Assembly: GCA_002838205.1 (NCBI GenBank)
Contig: CP017950.1
Span: 750,858 to 814,857 of the forward strand
DNA length: 64,000 bases
Direction of reading: 5' to 3'
From: Tenericutes bacterium MZ-XQ
GTDB lineage: Bacteria; Bacillota_I; Bacilli_A; Acholeplasmatales; Acholeplasmataceae
Shown here: in pieces, positions 1 to 9,034 of the stretch
How positions within the stretch are numbered: position 1 is the first letter of the stretch
Layout: each line of letters opens with the position of its first letter
The notes under the pieces: generated by a model
The model's database searches: none
Told to the model about the DNA's origin: nothing
Seen by the model: the letters and a program-made list of their open reading frames with translations, nothing else
Translations under genes and position numbers: made by a program

Positions 1-2910
1 TTCAATATCATAAGACATATAGTTTCTATAGTCTAAATACTTATACGTTAATTGATCATACTCAGGATCATTTGATGCGATTTTTTCAAACAACTCCATG
101 AGAATGGTTTCATGTTTTCTTGGAAGACCTTCAGTAAATAATGTATGTTTTTGAATGGCTTGATTACTCATAATTATATCGTAATAAAGTTTATAATCAG
201 GATCTTCACTTGGCTTATAAATCAGTTGATATGAATCACTACCAAAGCGTTTATCTTGTAGAGCATAGTTAAGTTCTGCAATTTGTTGTTGCGCATTTTC
301 GATACTTGCTCTAAGTTTACCCACAAACTCTTCTTTAAATCCGATTTCAGAGTGTCTTCTTAGATCAACAGCTTCTTGCTCATATCTAACTAAATCATTA
401 TTTCTAATCTTATTTGCTTCTTGCTCGTAATAAATAAGTTCATCAAGTGATGGAGCAGCTCCAAAATGATATGACTCATTATATTGTTTCATGATATTTG
501 TGAGTTCTGTCTTATCCTTTACAATTTGTGTATTCAGCTGTACTGTTGAATTTGCTAATGACTGTGTGATGTCATCGTGATTTTGTTTATGTCTTTGCTT
601 AAGTGCATAAAATTGTGTATTGGCAATACTCAATTTTTCTGGATGTTTCTTTGCTAAGACTTTTTGTGCTTCAACAAACTCATCTAGTTTGATTTGCACT
701 TCATCAATTCGGTCTAAGACACGTTGTTTTTCTTCTCTTTGAGTTGCGATTTTACCAACAAGCTCATCTGATTCAAATCGAAGTTCTTTTCTAACGTTTT
801 TCGCCTTTTCAATTTGTTCTTCGATGTTTTGTAATGTTTTACTCTTACCAAGTGCTTGAATTTGATCTTCGATTTGTGTGTATTCTTTTCTTGTGAGTTT
901 AATAAGATCTAAGAATCGAATTTGGCCTTGATGTAAAAGTTCAGAACTTCTTGATTGATTAAGTAGTCTTACAATTTGTGTGTTTTTATCTGATAAATCA
1001 TAAAGTATATGCATGCGTTCTTCTAGTCCAGAAAGAATAGCTTCTTCCTGTTTGGTTTGGATCTTAGTTGCACTTTGTCCAATAAATGGTACTTCATAAC
1101 TTCTTGGATTGATCTGTCTAGCAGTAAAACTACTATATGTCATACATGATGCTGTAATCGCACGTTGATGGTTTTTTAAATCTTGCACATGATCAACACA
1201 CATCGTTCCATTTAATAGCATGTTCACGTAATATCTTGCGTATGTATGCTCTGTAGAGATTTTTTCTGCAAGTGACCCAGGTGTAATTTGATCAAAACTT
1301 TGAATTTTTTGTGTGTTTACTAATCCAACGCCATATATTTTTTGTTCGAATTTTATACGATCATAGATTTCAAGAGCATCATTAAAGTATCTTGGATCAA
1401 CGATGATATTAAATCTTTGCCCACCCAAATATCCTTCAAGTGCATTTCTCCACGTTTCATCAGCAACTTCTATCATTTCACATAAAGGTTGCACAGAAAC
1501 TTCTTTTTGATAATAATGTGATAACTCACTATTAAGTGCATCAATCAGTTTTTGAACATAATATGGATATGTTTTAACATGTCTTTTAAGACTATTTAAC
1601 TTAGCTTTAGACTGATTCATTTCTTCAGATAAAGCTTGTTTGTCTTTTTCAAGACGATCTTTTTCTAAACTATAAGCTTGAAGTAAAGATTTAACCTCTT
1701 GTTCCATGTTAGATAAATGATGATTTAACTCTTCAGTATCTAATTGGTCCATATATTGCTGATAATAAGTGACAAACTGTTTCATAGTTTCATTAGGCAT
1801 CATTGATGCTAATTCTTTCATGACATTAAACTCTTTACTGAGTGCTTGTCTAACTTCTAAAACAATTTCTTTTTGCTTTTCATAATCTTGTGCCTTTTTA
1901 TTTAAAGCCTCTTGATATGAAGCAAGGGTTCTAGAGATATCATTATCACTTTTCGCTTTTTCAAGATTCAAAATAGAAGCATCGTTTTCTTCGATTTGAT
2001 CATCTATTTGCGCTTTCGCATCTCTTAAGTAATCAAGTTGCTTATTGATGTTAACAAGTTTATTTTCGTTATCTTTCAAAAATGCTTCTCTTTTTTCGAC
2101 CCAATTCAGTTGATCAATGATTTCATTGATATCTTTTTGTCTTAAGTTTTGCTCGATTTCTTCACCTTTTTGGGCGATTTGATCAAGTTTGTTTAGTTTT
2201 TCGCGATCATTTTTGATTTGTTGCTCAATCTTTTTAAGTTGGGCAACATTGTTTTTAAGTGATTGAATATCAATCGGATCATCATCTAATAAAAACTCAA
2301 AAACAAATTGTTGTAAATCAATTGAACGAAAAGCAAGTGCTTTTGGTAAAATTTTCGCATATTTATTCGCATCCATACCAAAAAATCTAGCAAGTGCTTC
2401 TTTATATTTTCTTTGTGAGTCAAATGGAGAAAACTCAATATCTAAAGACTTCAAGTATGCTTTCATTGACTTATAATCTCTTGGATATTTCTTATCTAAG
2501 AATAACGAGTCATGAATCGATATATTCTCTAGTAAATAAAATCTTTCTTTTAAATTTCCTGATTTTGGTAATTCCAAAATTACACCCATTGTTGCGTATT
2601 GTTTACTTTGCTGATCAAAATACTCTAATGCAAGATGTGTAATCACATCTCCTGTTCTTAGGTATTCTTTATTTTCAGCACCTATACGACCTTTAATATA
2701 GCCATCAAGTGTACGTCTAGCATCGTCGGTTGCTGCTATATTAAATTTCGCACCGCTTCTTCCGCCTACTAATAAGTACTGCATCGCATCAAGTAATGTC
2801 GATTTCCCGGATCCGTTTTCACCTGATATGAGCGCATTATCTTTGATTTCAATCGTTTGATTCGAAAATAAATGCCAATTAATTAACTTAATCTTCGTCA
2901 ATTTCTTCAT
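1..2910 (-). CDS. jetC: Wadjet SMC-like ATPase JetC (partial; C-terminus beyond window edge)
   Basis: The first 970 codons of an SMC/MukB-like ATPase, the DNA-translocating motor of Wadjet (JetABCD/MksBEFG) plasmid-defence complexes. The ATG at 2910 lies inside jetB (23-nt overlap) and the frame stays open to base 1. The N-terminus MKKLTKIKLINWHLFSNQ leads to a Walker A, GENGSGKST, at residues 30-38. Next comes an ABC-head strand region, then long Glu/Lys/Gln-rich coiled coils broken by a globular hinge-like part around residues 400-600. The last visible residues include LDYRNYMSYDIE, which resembles the C-terminal head entry of JetC proteins. Walker B and the signature motif should follow to the left and are not in view, so ATPase completeness cannot be judged. 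A jetD nuclease gene would be expected next. Family and function come from neighbours plus architecture. Confidence 0.88.
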   Translation of the reverse strand, partial: MKKLTKIKLINWHLFSNQTIEIKDNALISGENGSGKSTLLDAMQYLLVGGRSGAKFNIAATDDARRTLDGYIKGRIGAENKEYLRTGDVITHLALEYFDQQSKQYATMGVILELPKSGNLKERFYLLENISIHDSLFLDKKYPRDYKSMKAYLKSLDIEFSPFDSQRKYKEALARFFGMDANKYAKILPKALAFRSIDLQQFVFEFLLDDDPIDIQSLKNNVAQLKKIEQQIKNDREKLNKLDQIAQKGEEIEQNLRQKDINEIIDQLNWVEKREAFLKDNENKLVNINKQLDYLRDAKAQIDDQIEENDASILNLEKAKSDNDISRTLASYQEALNKKAQDYEKQKEIVLEVRQALSKEFNVMKELASMMPNETMKQFVTYYQQYMDQLDTEELNHHLSNMEQEVKSLLQAYSLEKDRLEKDKQALSEEMNQSKAKLNSLKRHVKTYPYYVQKLIDALNSELSHYYQKEVSVQPLCEMIEVADETWRNALEGYLGGQRFNIIVDPRYFNDALEIYDRIKFEQKIYGVGLVNTQKIQSFDQITPGSLAEKISTEHTYARYYVNMLLNGTMCVDHVQDLKNHQRAITASCMTYSSFTARQINPRSYEVPFIGQSATKIQTKQEEAILSGLEERMHILYDLSDKNTQIVRLLNQSRSSELLHQGQIRFLDLIKLTRKEYTQIEDQIQALGKSKTLQNIEEQIEKAKNVRKELRFESDELVGKIATQREEKQRVLDRIDEVQIKLDEFVEAQKVLAKKHPEKLSIANTQFYALKQRHKQNHDDITQSLANSTVQLNTQIVKDKTELTNIMKQYNESYHFGAAPSLDELIYYEQEANKIRNNDLVRYEQEAVDLRRHSEIGFKEEFVGKLRASIENAQQQIAELNYALQDKRFGSDSYQLIYKPSEDPDYKLYYDIIMSNQAIQKHTLFTEGLPRKHETILMELFEKIASNDPEYDQLTYKYLDYRNYMSYDIE

Positions 2911-3526
2911 AATCAGATGTTTCCCCTTCCGTATATTCATCAAGTCTATCGACAACTTCCTTAATGGAATCCAAATTAGTTACATATAAAATTGTTGGAT
3001 AGATTTTGATTCTTGCATCATCATTTAATCCACGATCGATATAATCAATCATGTTATAGTTTCTAAGAAATACTAAAGCGGGTTTAAGCCTATCCTTTGT
3101 GATTCTCTTATGATCTAAATAACCGATTCTTGTGAGTTCGCTATGAATTTCGTGCAAAAAGATTTCAACATCATCATCTAATGTCACATAATCTTTTTTT
3201 CTTTGATATAAAATTCTAAGAATGAGCAACATGATACTTTCTGTTTTTCTAAGTCTCATGTGATTAAATAACTGATCATTTGATATGTAAACCACTTCAT
3301 CATCACGATGAATATTTAAAGTAAAATCTGCAAGTGTAAAAAATGCTTCAAAAACTTCTTTAAAAGCTAAGATAAATCTGTAATCGTTTGCGTCTCCAGG
3401 CTTTCTTTTGGTAATAAAGTTTACTTGAAGTAATTTATTAATGATTCTTGATGCATTACTTTTTTCGCCTTCTTTTAAGTTTAAGTAGTGATCATTTAAT
3501 TGTTTTATAGCTGCTGTTTTATTCAT
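2888..3526 (-). CDS. jetB: Wadjet kleisin-associated subunit JetB (DUF4194/MksE-like)
   Basis: A 212-residue acidic-tailed protein. It has the size and winged-helix character of JetB/MksE (DUF4194), the KITE-type subunit that bridges the kleisin JetA and the ATPase JetC. Visible features are an N-terminal helical part (AAIKQLNDHYLNLKEG) and a C-terminal winged-helix-like stretch (YLDHKRITKDRLKPALVFLR), ending in an Asp/Glu-rich tail. It starts one base after the jetA stop, with AAGGGAG upstream, and overlaps jetC by 23 nt, so the three genes are almost certainly co-translated. Identity rests mainly on its place between a JetA-like protein and an SMC-like ATPase; the sequence alone is weakly diagnostic. 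Confidence 0.82.
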   Translation of the reverse strand: MNKTAAIKQLNDHYLNLKEGEKSNASRIINKLLQVNFITKRKPGDANDYRFILAFKEVFEAFFTLADFTLNIHRDDEVVYISNDQLFNHMRLRKTESIMLLILRILYQRKKDYVTLDDDVEIFLHEIHSELTRIGYLDHKRITKDRLKPALVFLRNYNMIDYIDRGLNDDARIKIYPTILYVTNLDSIKEVVDRLDEYTEGETSDYEEIDED

Positions 3527-3527
3527 C

Positions 3528-4904
3528 TTAAGCTCCCTTAATTATAAAATTTTGGAAAGTAACGAAGTTATTTTTGCATTTATCCTTTAGCAAGATGACA
3601 TCATAATGCATACCCACTGATTTCGAATATAGAAATATCAATATTAATTTAACGTAATCCTCTTGAGTTTCAAGTATAATGTCTTTAGCTTCAATCTCTT
3701 TTTGATCTTTAAGTAGTGATTTCACATAAGCATCAATTTCTTTTTTGCCATAAATATTGTTCTTAAGTAACGCTTTAATTTTTTCTTTACGATAGTCTTC
3801 GGTGATTAAGCTATCATCAAAAGTGATTTCTTCTGGTTCAGCTTTAATTCTTGCTCGTCTCGGATTATATAAAGAATCCGTATCAAGGTTTCTAATTTGA
3901 GCGATATTAAATAGCTGATTCAAATCGATATCTTTTTGATTCAATACAATTCTAAATAAACGATTAAAAATCCCTTCAATATCATCTGATTGATTTGTAA
4001 AGAATAAAATCTTAGAAGCTGCTGCAGTAATATATTGTTCATTTTTTCTGTCAATCGCTAGAATTAAGTGTTCTAATGCTGTAAAGCTATCAGAAACAAA
4101 TCGTAATCTATCTTCGATATATAAAAAAGCTTCGTTATAATCTTCAATACGTTTTAAACGAATCACATTTTTAGCTAAATCATCCATTAAATCTGCATCG
4201 TTTTGGATACGATTAATCGATTCTAATATCCCTCTTTTATATCTTGATAAACTATCTGTTGTTTTTAAATTATAATATGAGGAATCAAAAAAGTTTTGCT
4301 TATATTCAACTAAAAGCTTTTCTAGTAACTCAGGTAAATCTTTTCTTGAATGTTTTTTTGTAATGTCGTAATAATATCTATAAATATTAGCTTTTAGTGC
4401 TTTAAGTTTCCTGATGATATCATTCGTTTTTAAATATGCTTGCTCTAAAACACCAATACCTTCTTCAATAGAAAAATTAGATAAAAGAGAATACACTGTA
4501 TAAATTTCACCAGTATATTCGTTTTGTTGATTATTCTTTATACGATATAATACATCAATCACTTGAATGGAATAATCGAATAAGTTTAATGACGTTTTAT
4601 AGTCACCAAGTTCTTCTTCACCAATCCATCCATTCTTCTTTAAGACATTGACAACATGCAGTGCCTTTTGTCTAGATGTGTTTGATTGTTCGTCTTCTTC
4701 CATATCTTCAAAATCGTCAATCTGTTGATCATCAAAATAATCAACTAACTTTGAAACGATGTAATCTCTATCCCCCTGAAAAGCATCTTCAATCGTATCA
4801 ATCGCGTTATAAATAATGAATATACAATCGATGTATGTATTTCTATTTGGAGAGGAAAGCACACTAAAAAAGTTTTCATGCATGCGGTCAAAAAGATGTG
4901 CCAT
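3528..4904 (-). CDS. jetA: Wadjet kleisin subunit JetA (type II-like, DUF5716 family)
   Basis: A 458-residue mostly helical protein, first gene of the Wadjet operon. The N-terminus (HLFDRMHENFFSVLSSPN) matches what I recall of the type II JetA family, whose members open with LF...FFs.LsspN and then a winged-helix kleisin core. JetA/MksF closes the SMC ring and works with JetB and JetC to extrude circular DNA until the JetD nuclease cuts it. The ATG has a near-perfect ribosome site (AAAGGAGG) 7 nt upstream. No promoter is clear; a 10-bp inverted repeat lies in the 88-bp gap to the helicase gene. Type II assignment is from memory of family features and was not searched. Confidence 0.82.
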   Translation of the reverse strand: MAHLFDRMHENFFSVLSSPNRNTYIDCIFIIYNAIDTIEDAFQGDRDYIVSKLVDYFDDQQIDDFEDMEEDEQSNTSRQKALHVVNVLKKNGWIGEEELGDYKTSLNLFDYSIQVIDVLYRIKNNQQNEYTGEIYTVYSLLSNFSIEEGIGVLEQAYLKTNDIIRKLKALKANIYRYYYDITKKHSRKDLPELLEKLLVEYKQNFFDSSYYNLKTTDSLSRYKRGILESINRIQNDADLMDDLAKNVIRLKRIEDYNEAFLYIEDRLRFVSDSFTALEHLILAIDRKNEQYITAAASKILFFTNQSDDIEGIFNRLFRIVLNQKDIDLNQLFNIAQIRNLDTDSLYNPRRARIKAEPEEITFDDSLITEDYRKEKIKALLKNNIYGKKEIDAYVKSLLKDQKEIEAKDIILETQEDYVKLILIFLYSKSVGMHYDVILLKDKCKNNFVTFQNFIIKGA

Positions 4905-4930
4905 GTAAATCCTCCTTTGGTATAAATAAA

Positions 4931-4977
4931 AAAATATGAATTTCCATACTTATTGTATCATGAAATCTTCATATTTT
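4931..4977. repeat. Inverted repeat between helicase gene and jetA
   Basis: Perfect 10-bp arms AAAATATGAA (4931-4940) and TTCATATTTT (4968-4977) with a 27-nt spacer, in the short gap between the helicase stop and the jetA ribosome site. On the minus strand the right arm runs into a T-rich tract, so it could end helicase transcription. It could also be an operator for jetABC. The arms are pure AT-rich sequence, so chance is possible. Confidence 0.35.
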
Positions 4978-4992
4978 CTATGTTTTGGACAT

Positions 4993-6678
4993 TTATTTCT
5001 TTGTGATCTTAAACTTTAATTGACGCCCTTTGAATATTTTATTGTTCAGTTGGTCAAGCCTTTTTACAGCTTTTGCGTTGATTTCAAAAGTTGTATGATT
5101 ATCATGGATGTTGATGTCTCCAATATTTTTTGGATACATGTCAGCATTTTTCTTAAAATAATCAAGTAAATGTGGTGCTCTTAGCCCATCTTGTTTACCA
5201 ATATTCATATCAACTAAAACAAGATTACTTGGCCCACTATTTCTAGGGCCATTTGAACGATCACTGCTTCTTTGAGATCGATCACCACTTCTTCCAGAAC
5301 GATCACTTCTTCTACCTTGTCTATCTCCTCTTGATGAGATTTGACTAAATGAATCTTGTTTTGTTCTTGGTTTTGATATATCTTCATAAGGCTTAATTTT
5401 AACTGATAGTTTTTCAATGAGTGCAGATATGATATCATCGACATCATAACCTGTTTTGATTAACCTGTCAATGAGTTCTGTATAATTCTTTTCTTTGACA
5501 TCAATATAATGCTTAATGTCATCAAAAAGTTTATCATCTTGTTTTTGTGTGATTTCTAAAATAGTTGGTATTTCTAGTTCTTGCATCTTACTCTTGATGA
5601 ATTTTTCAATCAACATGAGTTTACCTCTCATTGAAGGATAAACAAATGAGACTGACATTCCTGATTCACCAGCTCTACCTGTACGTCCTATACGATGTAC
5701 GTAAACTTCATCTTCAAATGGTAACTCATAGTTAATAACTACATCAACATGGGATACGTCAAGTCCACGCGCAGCAACATCGGTCGCAACCAACAATGTA
5801 AGTTTACGTGATCTAAATTTGTTCATGACGTAATCTCTTTGATTTTGTTTTAAATCGCCGTGAAGTGCATCTGCTTCATAATTAAATTTTTGTAAATATG
5901 CTGCAACATGATCGACATCTTTTTTCGTGTTTGCAAAAATAATCGCTGAAGTCGGATGGAAAAAGTCTAAGACTCTAAGTAATAACTGATCACGATCTGA
6001 TTTTTTTATCATATAGTAGTATTGATCAATTTTATCAACAGTAAGTGCCTTTGTTTTAATCACAACTATTTCAGGATTTCTTTGATACTTTTGTGCAACT
6101 TTTTTAATAAAATCTGGCATAGTTGCTGAAAACAATGCTGTTTGTCTATCTTGTGGTGTATCTTTTAATAGTTTTTCAAGGTCTTCTTGAAAACCCATCT
6201 TTAGCATTTCATCAGCTTCATCCATGACAAGCATCTCAAGATGAGATAAATCCATCGTTTTTCTCTCTAAGTGATCGATTGCTCTACCAGGAGTTGCTAC
6301 TACGATATGTGGATGATTTTGTAGTGCTTTAAACTGCTTTTGATAAGACTCGCCACCATAAATGGATGTTATTCTGATATCTTTATTAAATTTTACTAAC
6401 TTTACAAACTCTTTATAAACTTGTAAAGTTAATTCTCTTGTTGGACAGATAACTAATCCTTGAATCACATTTGATTTTGGATCGATATGCTCAATCATTG
6501 GAATGGCAAACGCAAATGTTTTTCCTGTTCCTGTTTGTGCTTGTCCAATTAAATCTTTTTTCTCTAATAGATGATCTATAGTATGATGTTGAATGTCTGT
6601 CGTTTCAACTAAACCTAGCGCTTTGATCGCTTCTTTTGTTTCATTTAAAATTGGTAATTCGTTAAATAATTTATTCAT
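4993..6678 (-). CDS. DEAD-box RNA helicase with DbpA-type RNA-binding domain
   Basis: A cytoplasmic ATP-dependent RNA helicase of the CshA/DeaD/DbpA class, acting in ribosome assembly, cold adaptation or RNA decay. All core motifs are visible: AQTGTGKT (residues 47-54), PTREL (80-84), TPGR (129-132), DEAD (153-156), SAT (184-186) and HRIGRTGR near residue 320. After the two RecA-like domains comes an Arg/Ser/Gly-rich linker, then a C-terminal 75-residue DbpA-like RRM fold ending FKGRQLKFKITKK. I chose the ATG at 6678, preceded by GAGG six bases upstream; a TTG four codons earlier overlaps this ribosome site. It is probably monocistronic. An RNase J gene elsewhere in the window could be a degradosome partner, which is inference. 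Confidence 0.95.
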   Translation of the reverse strand: MNKLFNELPILNETKEAIKALGLVETTDIQHHTIDHLLEKKDLIGQAQTGTGKTFAFAIPMIEHIDPKSNVIQGLVICPTRELTLQVYKEFVKLVKFNKDIRITSIYGGESYQKQFKALQNHPHIVVATPGRAIDHLERKTMDLSHLEMLVMDEADEMLKMGFQEDLEKLLKDTPQDRQTALFSATMPDFIKKVAQKYQRNPEIVVIKTKALTVDKIDQYYYMIKKSDRDQLLLRVLDFFHPTSAIIFANTKKDVDHVAAYLQKFNYEADALHGDLKQNQRDYVMNKFRSRKLTLLVATDVAARGLDVSHVDVVINYELPFEDEVYVHRIGRTGRAGESGMSVSFVYPSMRGKLMLIEKFIKSKMQELEIPTILEITQKQDDKLFDDIKHYIDVKEKNYTELIDRLIKTGYDVDDIISALIEKLSVKIKPYEDISKPRTKQDSFSQISSRGDRQGRRSDRSGRSGDRSQRSSDRSNGPRNSGPSNLVLVDMNIGKQDGLRAPHLLDYFKKNADMYPKNIGDINIHDNHTTFEINAKAVKRLDQLNNKIFKGRQLKFKITKK

Positions 6679-6762
6679 TTTTTTCCTCAATTCTTTTAAC
6701 CTTAATAACTATATCATATAAGTAAGAAAATTGCTATATAAATGGCAAATTATGCCTTAAAA

Positions 6763-6787
6763 AAGAAAAAAATCCTACTTAAGGATT
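6763..6787 (-). terminator. Rho-independent terminator after DsbA-like gene
   Basis: On the minus strand AATCCT, a 5-nt loop and AGGATT (6771-6787) are followed by a run of T interrupted by one C. It sits 19 nt past the stop of the DsbA-like gene and separates it from the helicase gene. Confidence 0.8.
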
Positions 6788-6805
6788 CATTTCATCAAAA
6801 AACCG

Positions 6806-7465
6806 TTAACTTCTGTTTGGATTCCGCTTTTTACGCACACAATTTTCACCTTCACAAAACTCTGTTTGGTTCAAAGAAATAAATGTTTGATTGACTGCGT
6901 TTATAATATCATGTTCACTTTGAAGACCTTTAAGTTTAACTTCACCATTGATTCTTAAAAATGGGAGTTCAAAAATGCCTTTGAGTTGCGCATTTTCACG
7001 GTTAGATATCACTTGAGAGTCATAAAGATTTGATGATAAGACTTCATCAATATCTTTTTCATCTAAGCCAGCTTCTAAACTAATTTGCTTTAAAATATGA
7101 TGTTCACTTAAGTCTAAGTGATCTTCATAGATTGACTTAAATACAAGTTGATTAAATACTCTTGAGCGTTTTTCTTTTTTGGCTAGATGTGCCATTCGAT
7201 GCACATCATGGATTTTAAATAAACTAATATCGATTTGATTTTTATCTAAAAATGTTTTTACTTCATCTTTACACATTTGTTTATACGTCGCAACAAAATC
7301 TACAAACGGTGTTGTTACATCAAACTCATCAGCCATTACCATTTCATAGCTGCGATAGATGATTTCTAAATCTTTGATGTCATAGTGTTTAATTAAGTGT
7401 TCAATGGTTTTATGTTGTAAATAACATTTAGGACACAAGTAGTCCAACCAAAATTCTATCTTCAT
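6806..7465 (-). CDS. DsbA/FrnE-like thioredoxin-fold oxidoreductase
   Basis: A 219-residue cytoplasmic protein of the DsbA family, FrnE/YwbO-like branch. It has a thioredoxin-fold start (KIEFWLDYLCPKCYLQHKT) with the redox motif CPKC at residues 11-14. A helical insertion follows, then the cis-Pro-like segment FELPFLRINGEVKLKGLQS near the C-terminus, typical of this family. There is no signal peptide, so it probably acts on cytosolic thiols. Two further cysteines lie near the end (CEGENC), an extra pair seen in some FrnE-type proteins. The start has GGGGATG upstream. It follows the amidohydrolase gene by 48 bp and is closed by its own terminator. The physiological substrate cannot be told from sequence. 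Confidence 0.85.
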   Translation of the reverse strand: MKIEFWLDYLCPKCYLQHKTIEHLIKHYDIKDLEIIYRSYEMVMADEFDVTTPFVDFVATYKQMCKDEVKTFLDKNQIDISLFKIHDVHRMAHLAKKEKRSRVFNQLVFKSIYEDHLDLSEHHILKQISLEAGLDEKDIDEVLSSNLYDSQVISNRENAQLKGIFELPFLRINGEVKLKGLQSEHDIINAVNQTFISLNQTEFCEGENCVRKKRNPNRS

Positions 7466-7513
7466 GTTTTCATCCCCTTAACAAGCTTATTTTAACAGCA
7501 TATCTTTTGTTTC

Positions 7514-8983
7514 TCAAGCATGATGCACAATCTGTTCATCAATAACCGTCATTTCAACTAAATCTTCAAAAAATGACTGTTCATCCATTGATAATATGTC
7601 TTTTTTTAGTACAGTAAAATCTGCAATAAATCCTTTCCTAAGTAAGCCTCTGTTGGTTTTATACGTAGGCACATTAGCATATGTTGTATAAAGCTTTAAT
7701 GCATCAAATCTAGAAATACATTCTTCTTTTTGATAAACGATACCATCTTTTTTTCTATAAATGAGTTGATACATCCCAAGTAATGGATTCGGTATTTCTA
7801 CAGGTGCGTCACTCGAACCACATTGAACTAAGTTGTGATTCATATATGTTTTAAACGGATAGATATACTCAGGCTCTTTTGAAAACAAGTTTAAAATCGA
7901 TGGTAAATCACTAGATATAAATTGTGGTTGTATGTCCAAAATTATTGGCATACCTTCCATCATTTTAATGGTTTTATGATCGGCTAAAGAAGCATGGATG
8001 ATACGATCATGAAGACCTTGATGAGGTGGATAAGCTTTAAGCGTTTCTACAACTTCTCTTAAGCCTAAGTCTCCAATCACATGAATTGCTAAAGGTAGTT
8101 TATTTTTTCTGACTTTTTTCACAAGTGTTATCAGCTCATCTTGTTTAAAAATACGTAAACCTTGATGTGATAATCCTTGATATGGATGATGTAATAACGC
8201 TGTTTTTGAAGAAAAAGTTCCATCATAAAAAATTTTAACTGCGCCAAGTTGAAGGTACTTGTTTTGATCTAAAAATGGGTGATTTGATTTCATATAATCA
8301 TCTAGTATCTGATGATGCATGAGTAGATGTGCTCTAAATGGTACTTCAGCTAAGACTTCATGATAAGCACTTAGTGTATCATGATATCCATTAAAATAAT
8401 ATAAATCATCTGAATGGCCACCCGTTACACCAAATGACTGGAGTGAATCAATCGAATGTTTAATCATAGCTTTTATGGTCTCATGATCATATACTTCATA
8501 TGTTTTATTAACTTTTTGTGCATCTTCTTCAGTTAAGAACCCCGTTTCACTTAAAAGGTTTACCTGCTCTAAGACATAGCTATTTACTGTAAGAGAGTGA
8601 TAATCATTGTGTTTTAAAATGATTGGTTTATCATAAGCAATCCTATCAAGATCTTGTTTTGTTATACCGATATCAAAATAACCTTCATAAAAGGTAAATC
8701 CTTGGCTAACATAAGTTTTAATATAATCTATGATCTCTTGTTTATTTCTAATCAGTGTTAAATCTTTTTTTGATAGTTTTTGACCATATCCCACAATATG
8801 AAGGTGTGCATCAACAAACCCCGGATATAAATGATGTCCTTTTAAATCGATCACTTGATCAAAGTTAAGATGGTCAATCTCATCATCAAATCCAATAATA
8901 TGTCCTTGATCGGTTGCCATTTGATAATGAACTTCATGTTCGTTTTTTAGTGTATGTAAAATTCCATTTTTCCACAAAATCAT
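7514..8983 (-). CDS. Amidohydrolase family protein (YtcJ-like, Amidohydro_3)
   Basis: A 489-residue metal-dependent hydrolase of the YtcJ-like subgroup. Metal-binding and catalytic signatures are visible: PGFVDAHLH (the HxH motif) near residue 60, a long insertion, LAIHVIGD around residue 300, RIIHASL, and CGSSDAPVEIPNPLLGMY with the final metal Asp near residue 400. Members hydrolyse N-acyl or amide substrates in the cytosol; the true substrate is unknown for nearly all. I place the start at the ATG at 8983 because AAGGA lies 10 nt upstream. The upstream GTG at 8992 is only one base from that site. The recX terminator ends just upstream, so expression depends on read-through or an unseen promoter. 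Confidence 0.85.
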   Translation of the reverse strand: MILWKNGILHTLKNEHEVHYQMATDQGHIIGFDDEIDHLNFDQVIDLKGHHLYPGFVDAHLHIVGYGQKLSKKDLTLIRNKQEIIDYIKTYVSQGFTFYEGYFDIGITKQDLDRIAYDKPIILKHNDYHSLTVNSYVLEQVNLLSETGFLTEEDAQKVNKTYEVYDHETIKAMIKHSIDSLQSFGVTGGHSDDLYYFNGYHDTLSAYHEVLAEVPFRAHLLMHHQILDDYMKSNHPFLDQNKYLQLGAVKIFYDGTFSSKTALLHHPYQGLSHQGLRIFKQDELITLVKKVRKNKLPLAIHVIGDLGLREVVETLKAYPPHQGLHDRIIHASLADHKTIKMMEGMPIILDIQPQFISSDLPSILNLFSKEPEYIYPFKTYMNHNLVQCGSSDAPVEIPNPLLGMYQLIYRKKDGIVYQKEECISRFDALKLYTTYANVPTYKTNRGLLRKGFIADFTVLKKDILSMDEQSFFEDLVEMTVIDEQIVHHA

Positions 8984-8998
8984 AAAATCCACGTCCTT

Positions 8999-9034
8999 AA
9001 AAAAAGTTCTACCATGATTTTATCATGATAGAAC
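8999..9034 (-). terminator. Rho-independent terminator after recX
   Basis: On the minus strand a 13-nt arm GTTCTATCATGAT, loop AAA and ATCATGGTAGAAC (9006-9034, one mismatch) are followed by seven T. It overlaps the end of recX and closes the secA-prfB-yitT-ctp-recX unit. Confidence 0.88.

Noticed and set aside
2394-2642. Open frame of 82 codons on the plus strand inside jetC
   Set aside because: Lies wholly within the jetC frame on the other strand, has no ribosome site and codes for an unconvincing hydrophobic peptide.
5214-5447. Minus-strand frame of 77 codons inside the helicase gene
   Set aside because: A shifted reading of the Arg/Ser-rich linker of the helicase; no start signal of its own.
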